A DNA stretch of 64,000 bases from Mucilaginibacter aurantiaciroseus (lineage in GTDB: Bacteria; Bacteroidota; Bacteroidia; Sphingobacteriales; Sphingobacteriaceae), in NCBI RefSeq assembly GCF_024055595.1, contig NZ_JAMXOF010000001.1, forward strand, positions 868,001-932,000, read 5' to 3'. Each line of letters starts with the position of its first letter. Position 1 is the stretch's first letter. The translations under genes were made by a program, and so were the position numbers. Positions 55,043 to 63,487 of the stretch are shown one piece after another. The notes beneath the pieces were generated by a model. It saw only the letters and a program-made list of their open reading frames with translations, was not told the origin of the DNA and made no database searches.

Positions 55043-55262
55043 TTAGGTCTTCAATGGTTTTTGTTCGTTGCGGAGCATAATTATTGCTTTGTCGGCCCTA
55101 GCTTTTCTGGTTTCTTTCTGTTTGGCTGATCCCACCCAATCGCGGTAGCCTTGTTTATAAGATTTTGATAGGCTTCAAAAAATGAATTCGTTCGGGCTCT
55201 TGGTCGATTAGTACTCGCAATTCGGTACGGGTTCCTTCAATATGTTCTCCTTTTTTCAGCAT
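55043..55262 (-). pseudogene. C-terminal remnant of a YdeI-like protein
   Basis: In two frames the minus strand reads MLKKGEHIEGTRTELRVLI and then GYRDWVGSAKQKETRKARAD and IIMLRNEQKPLKT. The second part matches the end of YdeI/OmpD-associated family proteins (helical, ending in KxA...RxE). Frame changes and missing N-terminus mark it as a pseudogene. Confidence 0.5.
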
Positions 55263-55270
55263 TTGACATT

Positions 55271-56160
55271 GCTTTTTTGTTAATAAAGATACCCATACCC
55301 TTTAGTTACTAAACCGAACTATAATAAAGAATAAAAGAGTTTCGATTTGTAATTGACGTCATTCGTGTTATAACAATATTGTAGCCTTAAAACGTTACCG
55401 AACTCTAAAACAGCCTTCCCAAGAGAATAGAGTAAACTTTTTATTAAATTATCTTAAGAGAGTATAACTTTGCTAAATCTCGAACTCTTTTATTGTAAAT
55501 AAAAGAGTGGTTCAAGGACTTGTAAATGAGGGGTTTATTATGCTGAAAAAGAAGGCGTTCTATAATGAACCCCTTCTAAGTGACCCTTAGTACACAATTT
55601 CCGAACTCTTTTTTTGAAGATTTGAAAAAAATGGCTTCTATCGCTACTTTTGTTTAAGTACTGATAATACTTAAAATATTATGGTGGAATTGGATGTTAA
55701 TGCGGAGTCGACAGGCTTTTAGCAATTAGCTTCGCTATCGTTGACGTCTGCAATTGTATAAATACGGCGCGTGGCGACATCGACCAGCATGCAACTTTTG
55801 GCGTGGAGATTTAGTTTTTGGTTTTTAAAGAAAATTTTTAGAGCATGAAGTTTAACCTTAGCTAAGAATGTGATATAGGCGACAAGAAATACTGTAAAAA
55901 ACGCTGTCAAATAAATATCTTTAATTTAAGCCTTTCTGGACTTGATCAGGTAAGTCGCTTTCTTATTATTAAGCGTCATATTTGTTTGGATGCAATTAAT
56001 ATAATCATTTAGCACCTCCTGTTCAAATGCAGTTTGTGTCTGAAACTGATTTACATTATTTGGTTGAATTGTAAAGATGGAAGAATGGCAAATATGATAG
56101 CAATGGCTCAAAAACCGATCTTCAGCAGGATGATACGCCAGCCATAACCTGTAAGGTTGC
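55271..56160. other. Scar DNA: AT-rich, hairpin, 61-bp repeat, unidentified fragments
   Basis: Contains a hairpin with 12-bp arms (55530-55541 and 55562-55573), the right copy of the 61-bp repeat (55578-55638) and a minus-strand frame ending MLVDVATRRIYTIADVND (55719-55910) that I do not recognise. No intact gene is visible. Confidence 0.5.
55578..55638. repeat. 61-bp direct repeat, right copy
   Basis: 58 of 61 bases match 50986-51046. As on the left, a hairpin and a TAA lie directly before it. The distance between copies is about 4.6 kb and spans the recombinase N-terminal fragment, ynfA, selU, selD, the methyltransferase, the rhodanese-like gene and the YdeI-like remnant. Confidence 0.9.
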
Positions 56161-56581
56161 CAAACTGAAAGATAATATGCTGGAATTTGACGGTGCCGTT
56201 AAAGATGTAGTAATCAATGACAGTTTAGGTATACCGTTATTGGGTAAAGACCATAACAGGCGCTTTTTTGAAGGATCATGGATGCATAAATATAATAATC
56301 TTTATTATTTCACCTATTCTACTGGTGACACGCATTATCTTGCGTATGCAACAGGGAACAGTCCGTTAGGCCCTTTTACCTATAAAGGCGTATTTATGAA
56401 TCCCGTGCAAGGCTGGACAACCCATCATTCTATTTTGCAGATAAAAGGCAAATGGTATGTTTTTTACCATGACACCGAATTATCGAGCAAAACGCATCTG
56501 CGTAATATTAAAGTAACCGAACTAAATCATAACAAGGATGGCTCATTAAAATTGATCAATACCTTTATTACATCAAATTAA
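56110..56581 (+). pseudogene. C-terminal fragment of a GH43-type glycoside hydrolase
   Basis: From about 56110 the frame reads MLEFDGAVKDVV, LLGKDHNRRFFEGSWMHKY, YYFTYSTGDTHYLAYATG, GPFTYKGVFMNPVQGWTTHH and GKWYVFYHDTELSSKTHLRN. This is the second half of the five-bladed propeller of GH43 enzymes (beta-xylosidase/arabinofuranosidase), including the catalytic Glu blade (FFEGSW) and the HH pair, but the first blades are absent. It is a truncated remnant. Confidence 0.75.
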
Positions 56582-56599
56582 CACCGTGCGCGTTATCTT

Positions 56600-56750
56600 T
56601 AAAAAGCAACTTAGCGAATACCATGATAAAATTGTAAGGGCAAGAGATTTGCTCGTTACCGGTGGTTTGGATGGCGCTGATTATAAGAAGATCAAGAGCG
56701 ATAGTTAACGCCAGTTAACAATTTTGGAAGGAAAAATTGTTAATTCTTCT
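56600..56750 (+). pseudogene. C-terminal tail of a serine recombinase
   Basis: Reads KQLSEYHDKIVRARDLLVTG and LDGADYKKIKSD, stop, then RQLTILEGKI: the coiled-coil end of large serine recombinases (ARDLLxxGxLDxxDYxxIK). A third, separate recombinase remnant in this scar, 260 bp from the tRNA-Lys gene. Confidence 0.65.
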
Positions 56751-57010
56751 GTAAAAAAGCCGGTATTAGCCCTTGTTGGATGTGGCATTAAAGAATTTAT
56801 CAAGATTACCAAAAATCTATCAAAGTGCTGATTCAGAGTAAAAATGCATATAGTGAGTTCGATGTTCCCTGGTTAAATTCTGTCTACTGCATTCTTGTGA
56901 AGCCATTATGAAACAAAGATCAATTATTAGGTAGATTTTATGTAAAAAATCACTTTTATGAAACATAAAAACGTCCTTTAAATACGTTTAAAGGCTGTTT
57001 TGCAATTGAT

Positions 57011-57086
57011 TGGTGACCTGAGAGGGGTTCGAACCCTCGACCCACTGATTAAGAGTCAGTTGCTCTACCAGCTGAGCTACCAAGTC
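57011..57086 (-). tRNA. tRNA-Lys (anticodon CTT), CCA encoded
   Basis: The minus strand folds as a full cloverleaf: acceptor GACTTGG / TCAGGTC (with two wobble pairs), D arm GCTCAGCTGGTAGAGC, anticodon loop CTCTTAA giving anticodon CTT, T arm GGGTTCGAACCC, and an encoded CCA. Decodes AAG. It sits directly beside the scar region with recombinase remnants, a common integration site. Confidence 0.95.
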
Positions 57087-57191
57087 GTGCTGATATTTTA
57101 CACGGGCTGCAAATATACGATTGATGCGCACAGCAACGAACGTTTTGTGCAGGTTATACAGTACAGTACGGTAAGGGTTTAAAGGTAGGAT

Positions 57192-57407
57192 TTACCTTGG
57201 CAGGTCCTTCTTAATAAATTTATGGTACAAGTATTCTGCATAGCCTACGCTAATGTAATCGGGAAATTTCCAGGTTGGGTAATAACGTTTCTTGATATAT
57301 TTAAGAAGGCTGAAAAATGCAATGCAAAGTATAAGGGTGATAGATATAGCCAGTAATACGACGCAGAATAGGGAAAATAAGCTCATAATTAAATGATAAA
57401 GTTGCAT
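57192..57407 (-). CDS. Small single-pass membrane protein
   Basis: 71 residues with a long hydrophobic N-terminal segment (LFCVVLLAISITLILCIAFF) and a basic C-terminus (YIKKRYYPTWKFP). No family recognised. An ATG at 57386 is an alternative start. Confidence 0.5.
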   Translation of the reverse strand: MQLYHLIMSLFSLFCVVLLAISITLILCIAFFSLLKYIKKRYYPTWKFPDYISVGYAEYLYHKFIKKDLPR

Positions 57408-57647
57408 TTACATTGGGGAAGCTAATATAATCATTACTGATGTATTACAAATAAATGTTGAAAAATAATATTTAGAATTTAATATTATTAATGATTGTAA
57501 CATGTATTAACCCGACAATTAATCGTAGTTTCCCTATGCATAGTTTATAACTGAGCTAATTATTTATTCGACAACGGTTTTGTAATTTTATCGCAATACA
57601 TACTATCAATAGTAAATTATGGGTTCAAGTGATATTCAGGGTAAACT

Positions 57648-58400
57648 TTGGGGGAGCGTGCCGAAGATTGGGCAAACATTCAGGAACAAACCGGTATTAC
57701 CGGTTGTAATTATGTGATAAATTATTTGAAGCCTACAGCTGCCGATAAATTGTTGGATATAGGTTGCGGTTCGGGCTTATTTAGCGACTTGGTTAATTTA
57801 ACCGGGGCTAAAGTTACCGGTATTGATGCCAGCGAGCGATTGATTGACAGGGCAAAAAAACGCAACCCAATCATCCGTTTTGTTAGCGGCGAAATGGAGG
57901 AACTACCTTTTGCTTGTGATGCTTTTAACATCGTTTGTGGTTTTAATTCCTTTCAATACGCCGCAAATGTAGAAAATGCTTTGATCGAGGCCAAACGTGT
58001 GCTGCAGCCCGGCGGTAAACTGGTAACTATGATATGGGGCAACAAGGAAGATTGCGAGGCTGCAACCTACTTAAAGGCAGTTGGTGATCTGTTGCCTCCA
58101 CCTGCCGCCGGCGCAAGTGGCCCTTTTACACTTACCGAAAACAGGTTATTAGAAACCACATTAGAACAAGTAGGTTTCAAAACTTTGCAAGTAGAGGATG
58201 TGATATCCATATGGGACTATGCAAGCGTTGAAACCGCTATTAAAGGTTTGCTTGCAACCGGGCCGGTTGCCAAGGCCATTGCACATAGCGGTTTCAATAA
58301 AGTGTACGAAGCTATTGCCAAAGCTATTAAACCCCACACCCAAACTAACGGGCATGTGGTTTATCATAATAAATTCAGGATCGCGGTAGCCGAAAAATAA
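57648..58400 (+). CDS. Class I SAM-dependent methyltransferase, 5' end probably frameshifted
   Basis: 250 residues as read. Motif I LLDIGCGSGLFSD, then VTGIDASERLIDRAKKR and MEELPFACDAFNIVCGFNSFQY give the Methyltransf_11/25 core. The frame as shown begins at a TTG, but the bases upstream spell a better N-terminus from ATG 57619 in another frame (MGSSDIQGKLWG), which would join smoothly to ERAEDWANIQ if the G5 run at 57650 had six Gs. Either a real -1 frameshift or an assembly error. Substrate unknown; resembles small-molecule methyltransferases. Confidence 0.75.
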   Translation: MGERAEDWANIQEQTGITGCNYVINYLKPTAADKLLDIGCGSGLFSDLVNLTGAKVTGIDASERLIDRAKKRNPIIRFVSGEMEELPFACDAFNIVCGFNSFQYAANVENALIEAKRVLQPGGKLVTMIWGNKEDCEAATYLKAVGDLLPPPAAGASGPFTLTENRLLETTLEQVGFKTLQVEDVISIWDYASVETAIKGLLATGPVAKAIAHSGFNKVYEAIAKAIKPHTQTNGHVVYHNKFRIAVAEK

Positions 58401-58406
58401 GGCTGG

Positions 58407-59225
58407 TTAATATTCGGCCAGCACATTAAAGGCGATGCCTGCAATGTTCACCTTTTCCCAGGTAGCCTGGCTGGTTTCGCGGGTGATAACAGCACCGCTG
58501 CCAAAGATGCTTAGGTACGCAGAAAACATCAGGCCACGGCCTTTTGAGTTTGCTACCCACTCCAGGCCCGCAAAAAAGTTATCATCAACATAAATGCTAT
58601 AGGGTTGCAGATCAACCTGGATGTCTTTTTGCCCCGGTAATACATCTATGTATATATTTTGGTTTTGCAGGAGCTGATCTGGCATGCCTTGCTTCACCGT
58701 GTAAAAATTAATGCGAAGCTTTACCGGGTACAGCGGCGCATTAGTAATGTGTACGTTGAACTTTTTAAGAAAAGTTGGCGATTTTTTGATTTTGATAACC
58801 GAGCCTATTTCATGGCCAAGTATGTTGTCAGAAAAACCCACGTTACTATTGTCAGATCTTGAATCGTTACCCAGGATGCCTTCTTTCCACTTGCGGTTAC
58901 TTACTCGTACCTCCTTAAGCTGCGTTGTGGATGGCTGCAATAATACCGTTTTATGCGTATCACTTACAAATAATGCTACTTTGTAAGTAACAGGCGCATA
59001 GCCTATTATAGAAAGTTTTAGCGTATCGGCATCGTGGCCTGCAAGGTTTAGTTTGTAGCGGCCGGCGGTATCGGTTACGGTACCAACGCTTTTGCCTATT
59101 ATACCCACGTTAACGTAGGGGATAGGGAGGTTGGTTTTCGCATCTTTAACAAGGCCTTCAAAAACCTGTGCGTTTGCAAATAGGGATGGGAGGATAAGGA
59201 GGGCAACAAACAAGATCCGTTTCAT
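58407..59225 (-). CDS. Secreted carboxypeptidase-regulatory-like domain protein
   Basis: 272 residues with signal peptide (ILPSLFANAQV) and an N-terminal CarboxypepD_reg beta-sandwich (LPIPYVNVGIIGKSVGTVTD, TAGRYKLN). The C-terminal ~150 residues have no known motif (FLKKFNVHITNAPLYPVKLR). Such proteins are periplasmic or surface proteins common in Bacteroidota; function unknown. Adjacent convergent neighbours give no further hint. Confidence 0.75.
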   Translation of the reverse strand: MKRILFVALLILPSLFANAQVFEGLVKDAKTNLPIPYVNVGIIGKSVGTVTDTAGRYKLNLAGHDADTLKLSIIGYAPVTYKVALFVSDTHKTVLLQPSTTQLKEVRVSNRKWKEGILGNDSRSDNSNVGFSDNILGHEIGSVIKIKKSPTFLKKFNVHITNAPLYPVKLRINFYTVKQGMPDQLLQNQNIYIDVLPGQKDIQVDLQPYSIYVDDNFFAGLEWVANSKGRGLMFSAYLSIFGSGAVITRETSQATWEKVNIAGIAFNVLAEY

Positions 59226-59255
59226 AACAGTAAGACGGGTTTGTTGCCCAATTAG

Positions 59256-60884
59256 TTACGCCATAGCGTAAAATTCTTCGCGTTGTTTTTGTACAACGTC
59301 GCTGTTGATGTACTCGTCGTAAGTCATCAGCTTATCAATTATACCGCCGGGGGTTAATTCGATGATGCGGGTTGCAACCGTTTGAATCAATTCATGATCT
59401 CGCGAGGTGAAGATGATGTTGCCCCTAAAATCTTTCATGCCGTTGTTTAGCGCGGTGATAGATTCCAGGTCGAGGTGATTGGTTGGCTCGTCCAGTATCA
59501 GCATATTGGCCGATTGCAACATCATGCGGCTAAACATACAGCGCATTTTTTCGCCACCAGATAGTACATTGCTTTTCTTCAGCACTTCCTCGCCGCTAAA
59601 TAACATACGGCCTAAGAAGCCACGGATAAACTGATCATCTTTCTCGCCTGCCGAATATTCGCGCAGCCAGTCTATAAGATTATCATCTTTACCTTTAAAG
59701 TATGATGAGTTATCGATAGGGATATCCGCAAGGTTTACGGTAACGCCCCACTTAAAGCTGCCTTTATAATCTTTATCGCGGCCGGTTAAAATATCATAGA
59801 AGGCCGATGTTGCCAAACTATTCTGAGACAGCACGGCAATTTTATCACCCTTATTGGCCATAAAATCAATATTGGCAAAAAGCACTTCACCGTTAAGCGA
59901 TTTACCCAGTTTTTCGGTTTGTAAAACCTGGTCGCCAATTTCGCGGCCTTGATTGTTAAATATAATTCCGGGATATTTACGGTTCGATGGCTGGATCTCG
60001 TCAAGGTTGATCTTATCCAAAGCCTTTTTACGGCTGGTTGCCTGTTTAGATTTTGAAGCATTCGCGCTAAACCTGCGGATAAATTCCTGCAACTCTTTTA
60101 CACGTTCTTCGGTTTTCTTGTTCTGATCGCTGCGTTGTTTCAAGGCCAGCTGGCTGCTTTCGTACCAAAACGTGTAGTTACCAGTGTAGATGCTCATCTT
60201 GGCAAAATCAATATCCACCACGTGGGTACAAACGGTATCTAAAAAGTGCCTGTCGTGAGATACTACAAGTACAATAGCTTCATACGTTGCCAGGAAATCT
60301 TCCAGCCAGGTAATGGTGTGGATGTCCAGGTCATTCGTAGGCTCATCCAGTAACAAAATATCGGGTTTGCCAAAAAGGGCCTGTGCTAATAACACACGTA
60401 CCTTTTGGGTGTTGTCAAGGTTTTTAATCAAGCTATAATGGAACTCTTCTTTAATGCCTAAGTTGCTTAGCAGGGTAGCGGCATTGCTCTCGGCATTCCA
60501 CCCATCCATTTCGGCAAAAAGGTTTTCCAGATCGCCTGCACGTTCGCCATCGGCATCGCTAAAATCTTCTTTCAGGTAAATAGCATCTTTCTCCTTCATG
60601 ATGGCGTACATTTCTTTGTGGCCCATCATTACGGTTTCTAACACGGTAAATTCATCGTAAGCGTAATGGTCCTGGCTTAACACGGCCATACGCTCGCCGG
60701 GGGTAAAGCTAACCGTTCCGCTGCTTGGGTCTATCTCGCCCGAAAGGATCTTCATAAACGTAGACTTACCCGCGCCGTTAGCCCCAATTACGCCATAGCA
60801 ATTGCCCTGGCTAAACTTAAGGTTAACATCTTCAAAAAGGGTGCGTTTTCCGTAACGAAGGGATAGATTAGATACCGTTATCAT
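59256..60884 (-). CDS. ABC-F family ATPase (YbiT-like)
   Basis: 542 residues with two ABC domains: Walker A GVIGANGAGKS, second-domain signature VLSGGEKMRCMFSRMM, Walker B ILLLDEPTNDLDI and MLILDEPTNHLDL, and the linker between domains. The first signature is degenerate (KNLDNTQKVRVLLAQ), as in YbiT-type members. ABC-F proteins bind the ribosomal E site and help translation. There is no membrane domain, so it is not a transporter. It is monocistronic. Confidence 0.9.
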   Translation of the reverse strand: MITVSNLSLRYGKRTLFEDVNLKFSQGNCYGVIGANGAGKSTFMKILSGEIDPSSGTVSFTPGERMAVLSQDHYAYDEFTVLETVMMGHKEMYAIMKEKDAIYLKEDFSDADGERAGDLENLFAEMDGWNAESNAATLLSNLGIKEEFHYSLIKNLDNTQKVRVLLAQALFGKPDILLLDEPTNDLDIHTITWLEDFLATYEAIVLVVSHDRHFLDTVCTHVVDIDFAKMSIYTGNYTFWYESSQLALKQRSDQNKKTEERVKELQEFIRRFSANASKSKQATSRKKALDKINLDEIQPSNRKYPGIIFNNQGREIGDQVLQTEKLGKSLNGEVLFANIDFMANKGDKIAVLSQNSLATSAFYDILTGRDKDYKGSFKWGVTVNLADIPIDNSSYFKGKDDNLIDWLREYSAGEKDDQFIRGFLGRMLFSGEEVLKKSNVLSGGEKMRCMFSRMMLQSANMLILDEPTNHLDLESITALNNGMKDFRGNIIFTSRDHELIQTVATRIIELTPGGIIDKLMTYDEYINSDVVQKQREEFYAMA

Positions 60885-61130
60885 GCTGTACTTTTATTTT
60901 GCGCAAAAATACGGTAAATACTTAATTTATTTAAACCCGCGCGTAATTTGGCTGTAGAATAATTTCTTTGAGATAAAAATGCACAAAGTGCGACAGGGGA
61001 TGAGGATGCCATTCTACACAATTCCCCACGTGTTTTTTTATTACAGCCTTCAAAATGCATAGATTAAATTTCCGGAGTAACAATTGATTAATATTACACG
61101 TAAAAGTATTTAAACCCTAATTTAAACTTT

Positions 61131-61235
61131 ATGATTATTGTAGTAATAAGTCTGTTTATCGTGAATGCATTAGTAGTAGTGCAGCACTTAAAGGTGAAAA
61201 GATCATACCCACCCCCGAAAGTGTGGTTCAACTAA
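61131..61235 (+). CDS. Possible 34-residue membrane peptide
   Basis: An ATG frame with a hydrophobic start (MIIVVISLFIVNALVVVQ) and a basic, proline-rich end (PPPKVWFN). It ends 4 bp within the convergent SRPBCC gene. Could be a real small membrane protein; the evidence is only the open frame. Confidence 0.3.
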   Translation: MIIVVISLFIVNALVVVQHLKVKRSYPPPKVWFN

Positions 61236-61627
61236 CTTAGCAGCTTTGCTAAGTTAGTTGTTTCCTCATCAACAAGCTTTTGCAGCGGCCCCGAGGCAAG
61301 CATCTTCATTAACATATTCAGGTCGGCGGTAATGGTAAAAGCGGCTTGGGTATCCCCATCAACCTCGCTTAATTCCCATATTAGTTCCATATCAAACGGT
61401 GGTTTTTCTGCCGGGATTATTTTCACCAGGCTATTAGCCACACGCTCCTCAATCTTTATCGAAAGTTTTGTAATGTTTTGGATGTTAAAACTGGCTACAT
61501 CGGCAGTTGACTCCCAATCCTCGATGTTATCGGGCATCAGTTGGCGATGATTGTTCATATCAGCCAAAAAAGCATATACCTGTGCTACCGGTTTATTTAC
61601 GGTAACGGTACTTTCAAAAACACTCAT
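61232..61627 (-). CDS. SRPBCC/polyketide-cyclase-like protein
   Basis: 131 residues of START-like fold: FESTVTVNKPVAQVYAFLAD at the N-terminus, then KIIPAEKPPFDMELIWEL and the C-terminal long helix (KMLASGPLQKLVDEETTNL). Ligand unknown. It follows pyrE by 9 bp and is likely in the same transcript. Confidence 0.75.
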   Translation of the reverse strand: MSVFESTVTVNKPVAQVYAFLADMNNHRQLMPDNIEDWESTADVASFNIQNITKLSIKIEERVANSLVKIIPAEKPPFDMELIWELSEVDGDTQAAFTITADLNMLMKMLASGPLQKLVDEETTNLAKLLS

Positions 61628-61636
61628 AGTAAAATA

Positions 61637-62278
61637 TTATTGTCCCCAGGTGGAGGGTTGTGCGCGCCATTCTTTTAATACCGCGGTATCAGCAGCAGAT
61701 ATATAGCTGTGCTCTTCGGCGTATTTTAAAAGCGCGTTGTAGTTAGATAATGTAATAAACGGGCATTTAGCTTCTTTAAAGTTATCGGCAGCTATATCAA
61801 AGCCATAGCTGAAAATAGCGGCAAGGCCTGCAACGGTATAGCCGGCATCGCGCAAAGCGTTAACGGCTTGTAAGCTGCTTTTACCTGTCGATATCAGGTC
61901 CTCGATAACCACCACACGCTGGCCCGGAGAAATCTCTCCCTCGATAAGGCTGCCCGTGCCGTGCTCTTTTGCTTTCGCACGTACGTAAATGAATGGTAAG
62001 CCCATTTCCTGCGCTACTAACGTGCCCTGCGGGATGCCCGCAGTAGCAACGCCTGCAATACAACCAACCGAACCAAATTGCTCCTGGATGGCTGATGTTA
62101 GTTGCTGGCGGATGTAAGTACGGATGGTAGGATGTGATAGTGTTACCCGGTTATCGCAATATATGGGTGATTTCCAGCCCGAAGCCCATGTAAAAGGATT
62201 ATTAGGTTGTAATTTTATTGCTTTAATTTGCAGCAGGAATTCCGCGACCTGCTGTTCGGTCTCACTATTGGTATACAT
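61637..62278 (-). CDS. pyrE: Orotate phosphoribosyltransferase PyrE
   Basis: 213 residues. PRPP-binding motif VVVIEDLISTGKSSLQAV and the flexible loop (AKAKEHGTG) with PFTWASGWKSPIYCDNR at the front. Converts orotate and PRPP into OMP in pyrimidine biosynthesis. Its ATG (62278-62276) overlaps the ATG of the divergent Nudix gene (62277-62279). Confidence 0.95.
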   Translation of the reverse strand: MYTNSETEQQVAEFLLQIKAIKLQPNNPFTWASGWKSPIYCDNRVTLSHPTIRTYIRQQLTSAIQEQFGSVGCIAGVATAGIPQGTLVAQEMGLPFIYVRAKAKEHGTGSLIEGEISPGQRVVVIEDLISTGKSSLQAVNALRDAGYTVAGLAAIFSYGFDIAADNFKEAKCPFITLSNYNALLKYAEEHSYISAADTAVLKEWRAQPSTWGQ

Positions 62279-62915
62279 GGCTCAAAAATACAGAATTTAT
62301 ATTAACGAAAAAGTGATTTTGCTAACCGTGAAAACACCCAAAGTTTCATCTCATTATCAAAAGATTGATGCTGAGCACTTTGATCTGAAAATTGTTTACC
62401 ACTGGGTAGATAAACAGCCCTGCAAATTATTTTATGTGCTTTGCGATGATGCCACGGCTTTCCTGAAAAAGGTGATCAAAGCAAATTATTTGATAGAAGC
62501 AGCGGGCGGATTGGTGACCAACCAACACGGCGAACACCTTTTTATTTACCGTAACGATAAATGGGACCTGCCAAAGGGTAAGATAGAGAAGAAAGAAAAA
62601 ACCAAAATTGCCGCCGTACGCGAAGTGGAAGAGGAGTGTGGCATTAAGGTTAATAAGCTGGAAGAAAAGATCTGCAAAACTTACCACACTTATATTTACA
62701 AAGGCGAGGTAGTGCTAAAGAAAACCCATTGGTTTAAAATGACCTATAAAGGTAAGGCTAAACTGGTACCCCAGTTAGAAGAAGGCATTACCGATGTACG
62801 CTGGTTTAAAAAGGAAGACGTACAGACTATCGTAAACAATACTTTCCCGTCAATAATTGATGTGCTGGAGAAAGAGGAGCTGATTACAAATACGGTAGGG
62901 CTTCTTTCGGAATAA
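62277..62915 (+). CDS. Nudix hydrolase
   Basis: 212 residues from ATG 62277. The canonical Nudix box G-x5-E-x7-RE-x2-EE-x-G is complete in GKIEKKEKTKIAAV and REVEEECGI, preceded by WDLPK. A ~90-residue N-terminal domain (with YHWVDKQPCKLFYVLCDD) precedes it. The substrate is a nucleoside diphosphate derivative, type unknown. The start codon overlaps the pyrE start on the other strand; the 3' end overlaps coaD by 32 bp. Confidence 0.85.
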   Translation: MAQKYRIYINEKVILLTVKTPKVSSHYQKIDAEHFDLKIVYHWVDKQPCKLFYVLCDDATAFLKKVIKANYLIEAAGGLVTNQHGEHLFIYRNDKWDLPKGKIEKKEKTKIAAVREVEEECGIKVNKLEEKICKTYHTYIYKGEVVLKKTHWFKMTYKGKAKLVPQLEEGITDVRWFKKEDVQTIVNNTFPSIIDVLEKEELITNTVGLLSE

Positions 62916-63345
62916 ACTGAGCAACATCACCATTGTAGCGAATGATCTCGCGTACAATGCTCGAGCTGATGCTGGAATACCCCGGTTTGCTTACAATAAA
63001 TATACTTTCAATTTCGGGCTCAAGCGCATGGTTCATCTGGGCTATAGCTTTCTCATATTCAAAATCGGATACGGTACGGATGCCCCGGATCATGTAATCG
63101 GCACCGATACTTTTACAAAACTCAACGGTTAGGCCTTCGTAAGCTACAATGTGGATGCGGTCGTCATGTGCGAACACTGCCCGCAGCATATCCTCGCGTT
63201 TGCCAACGCTAAGCAGGCCTTGCTTGGTACTGTTTACCCCGATGCCTATATAAACCTTATCAAACAAACTTACACTTCGTTTTACAATATCAACGTGGGC
63301 TTTGGTAACCGGGTCAAACGAGCCGGGGAAAAGTGCTATTTTCAT
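62884..63345 (-). CDS. coaD: Pantetheine-phosphate adenylyltransferase CoaD
   Basis: 153 residues. FPGSFDPVTKAHVDIVKRS (nucleotidyltransferase TxGH motif, here TKAH) and the C-terminal YSSISSSIVREI are typical for CoaD. Catalyses dephospho-CoA formation from 4'-phosphopantetheine and ATP in coenzyme A biosynthesis. Convergent with the Nudix gene, overlapping by 32 bp. Confidence 0.95.
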   Translation of the reverse strand: MKIALFPGSFDPVTKAHVDIVKRSVSLFDKVYIGIGVNSTKQGLLSVGKREDMLRAVFAHDDRIHIVAYEGLTVEFCKSIGADYMIRGIRTVSDFEYEKAIAQMNHALEPEIESIFIVSKPGYSSISSSIVREIIRYNGDVAQFIPKEALPYL

Positions 63346-63487
63346 ATAGGTGATACTGCTGTTGCTTATTCAAAAGTAATTAATAATTGTGATAACAAAC
63401 TCCGCACATTTGCGATCATTAACCGCGCAATGACCCGCGGATTTATGATATTCTCGTTTCGTCCGCACTGGTGTTGTTACCAACAAA

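Noticed and set aside
62124..62276. Upstream extension of the Nudix gene
   Set aside because: It is antisense to the pyrE start and the ATG at 62277 gives a natural N-terminus.
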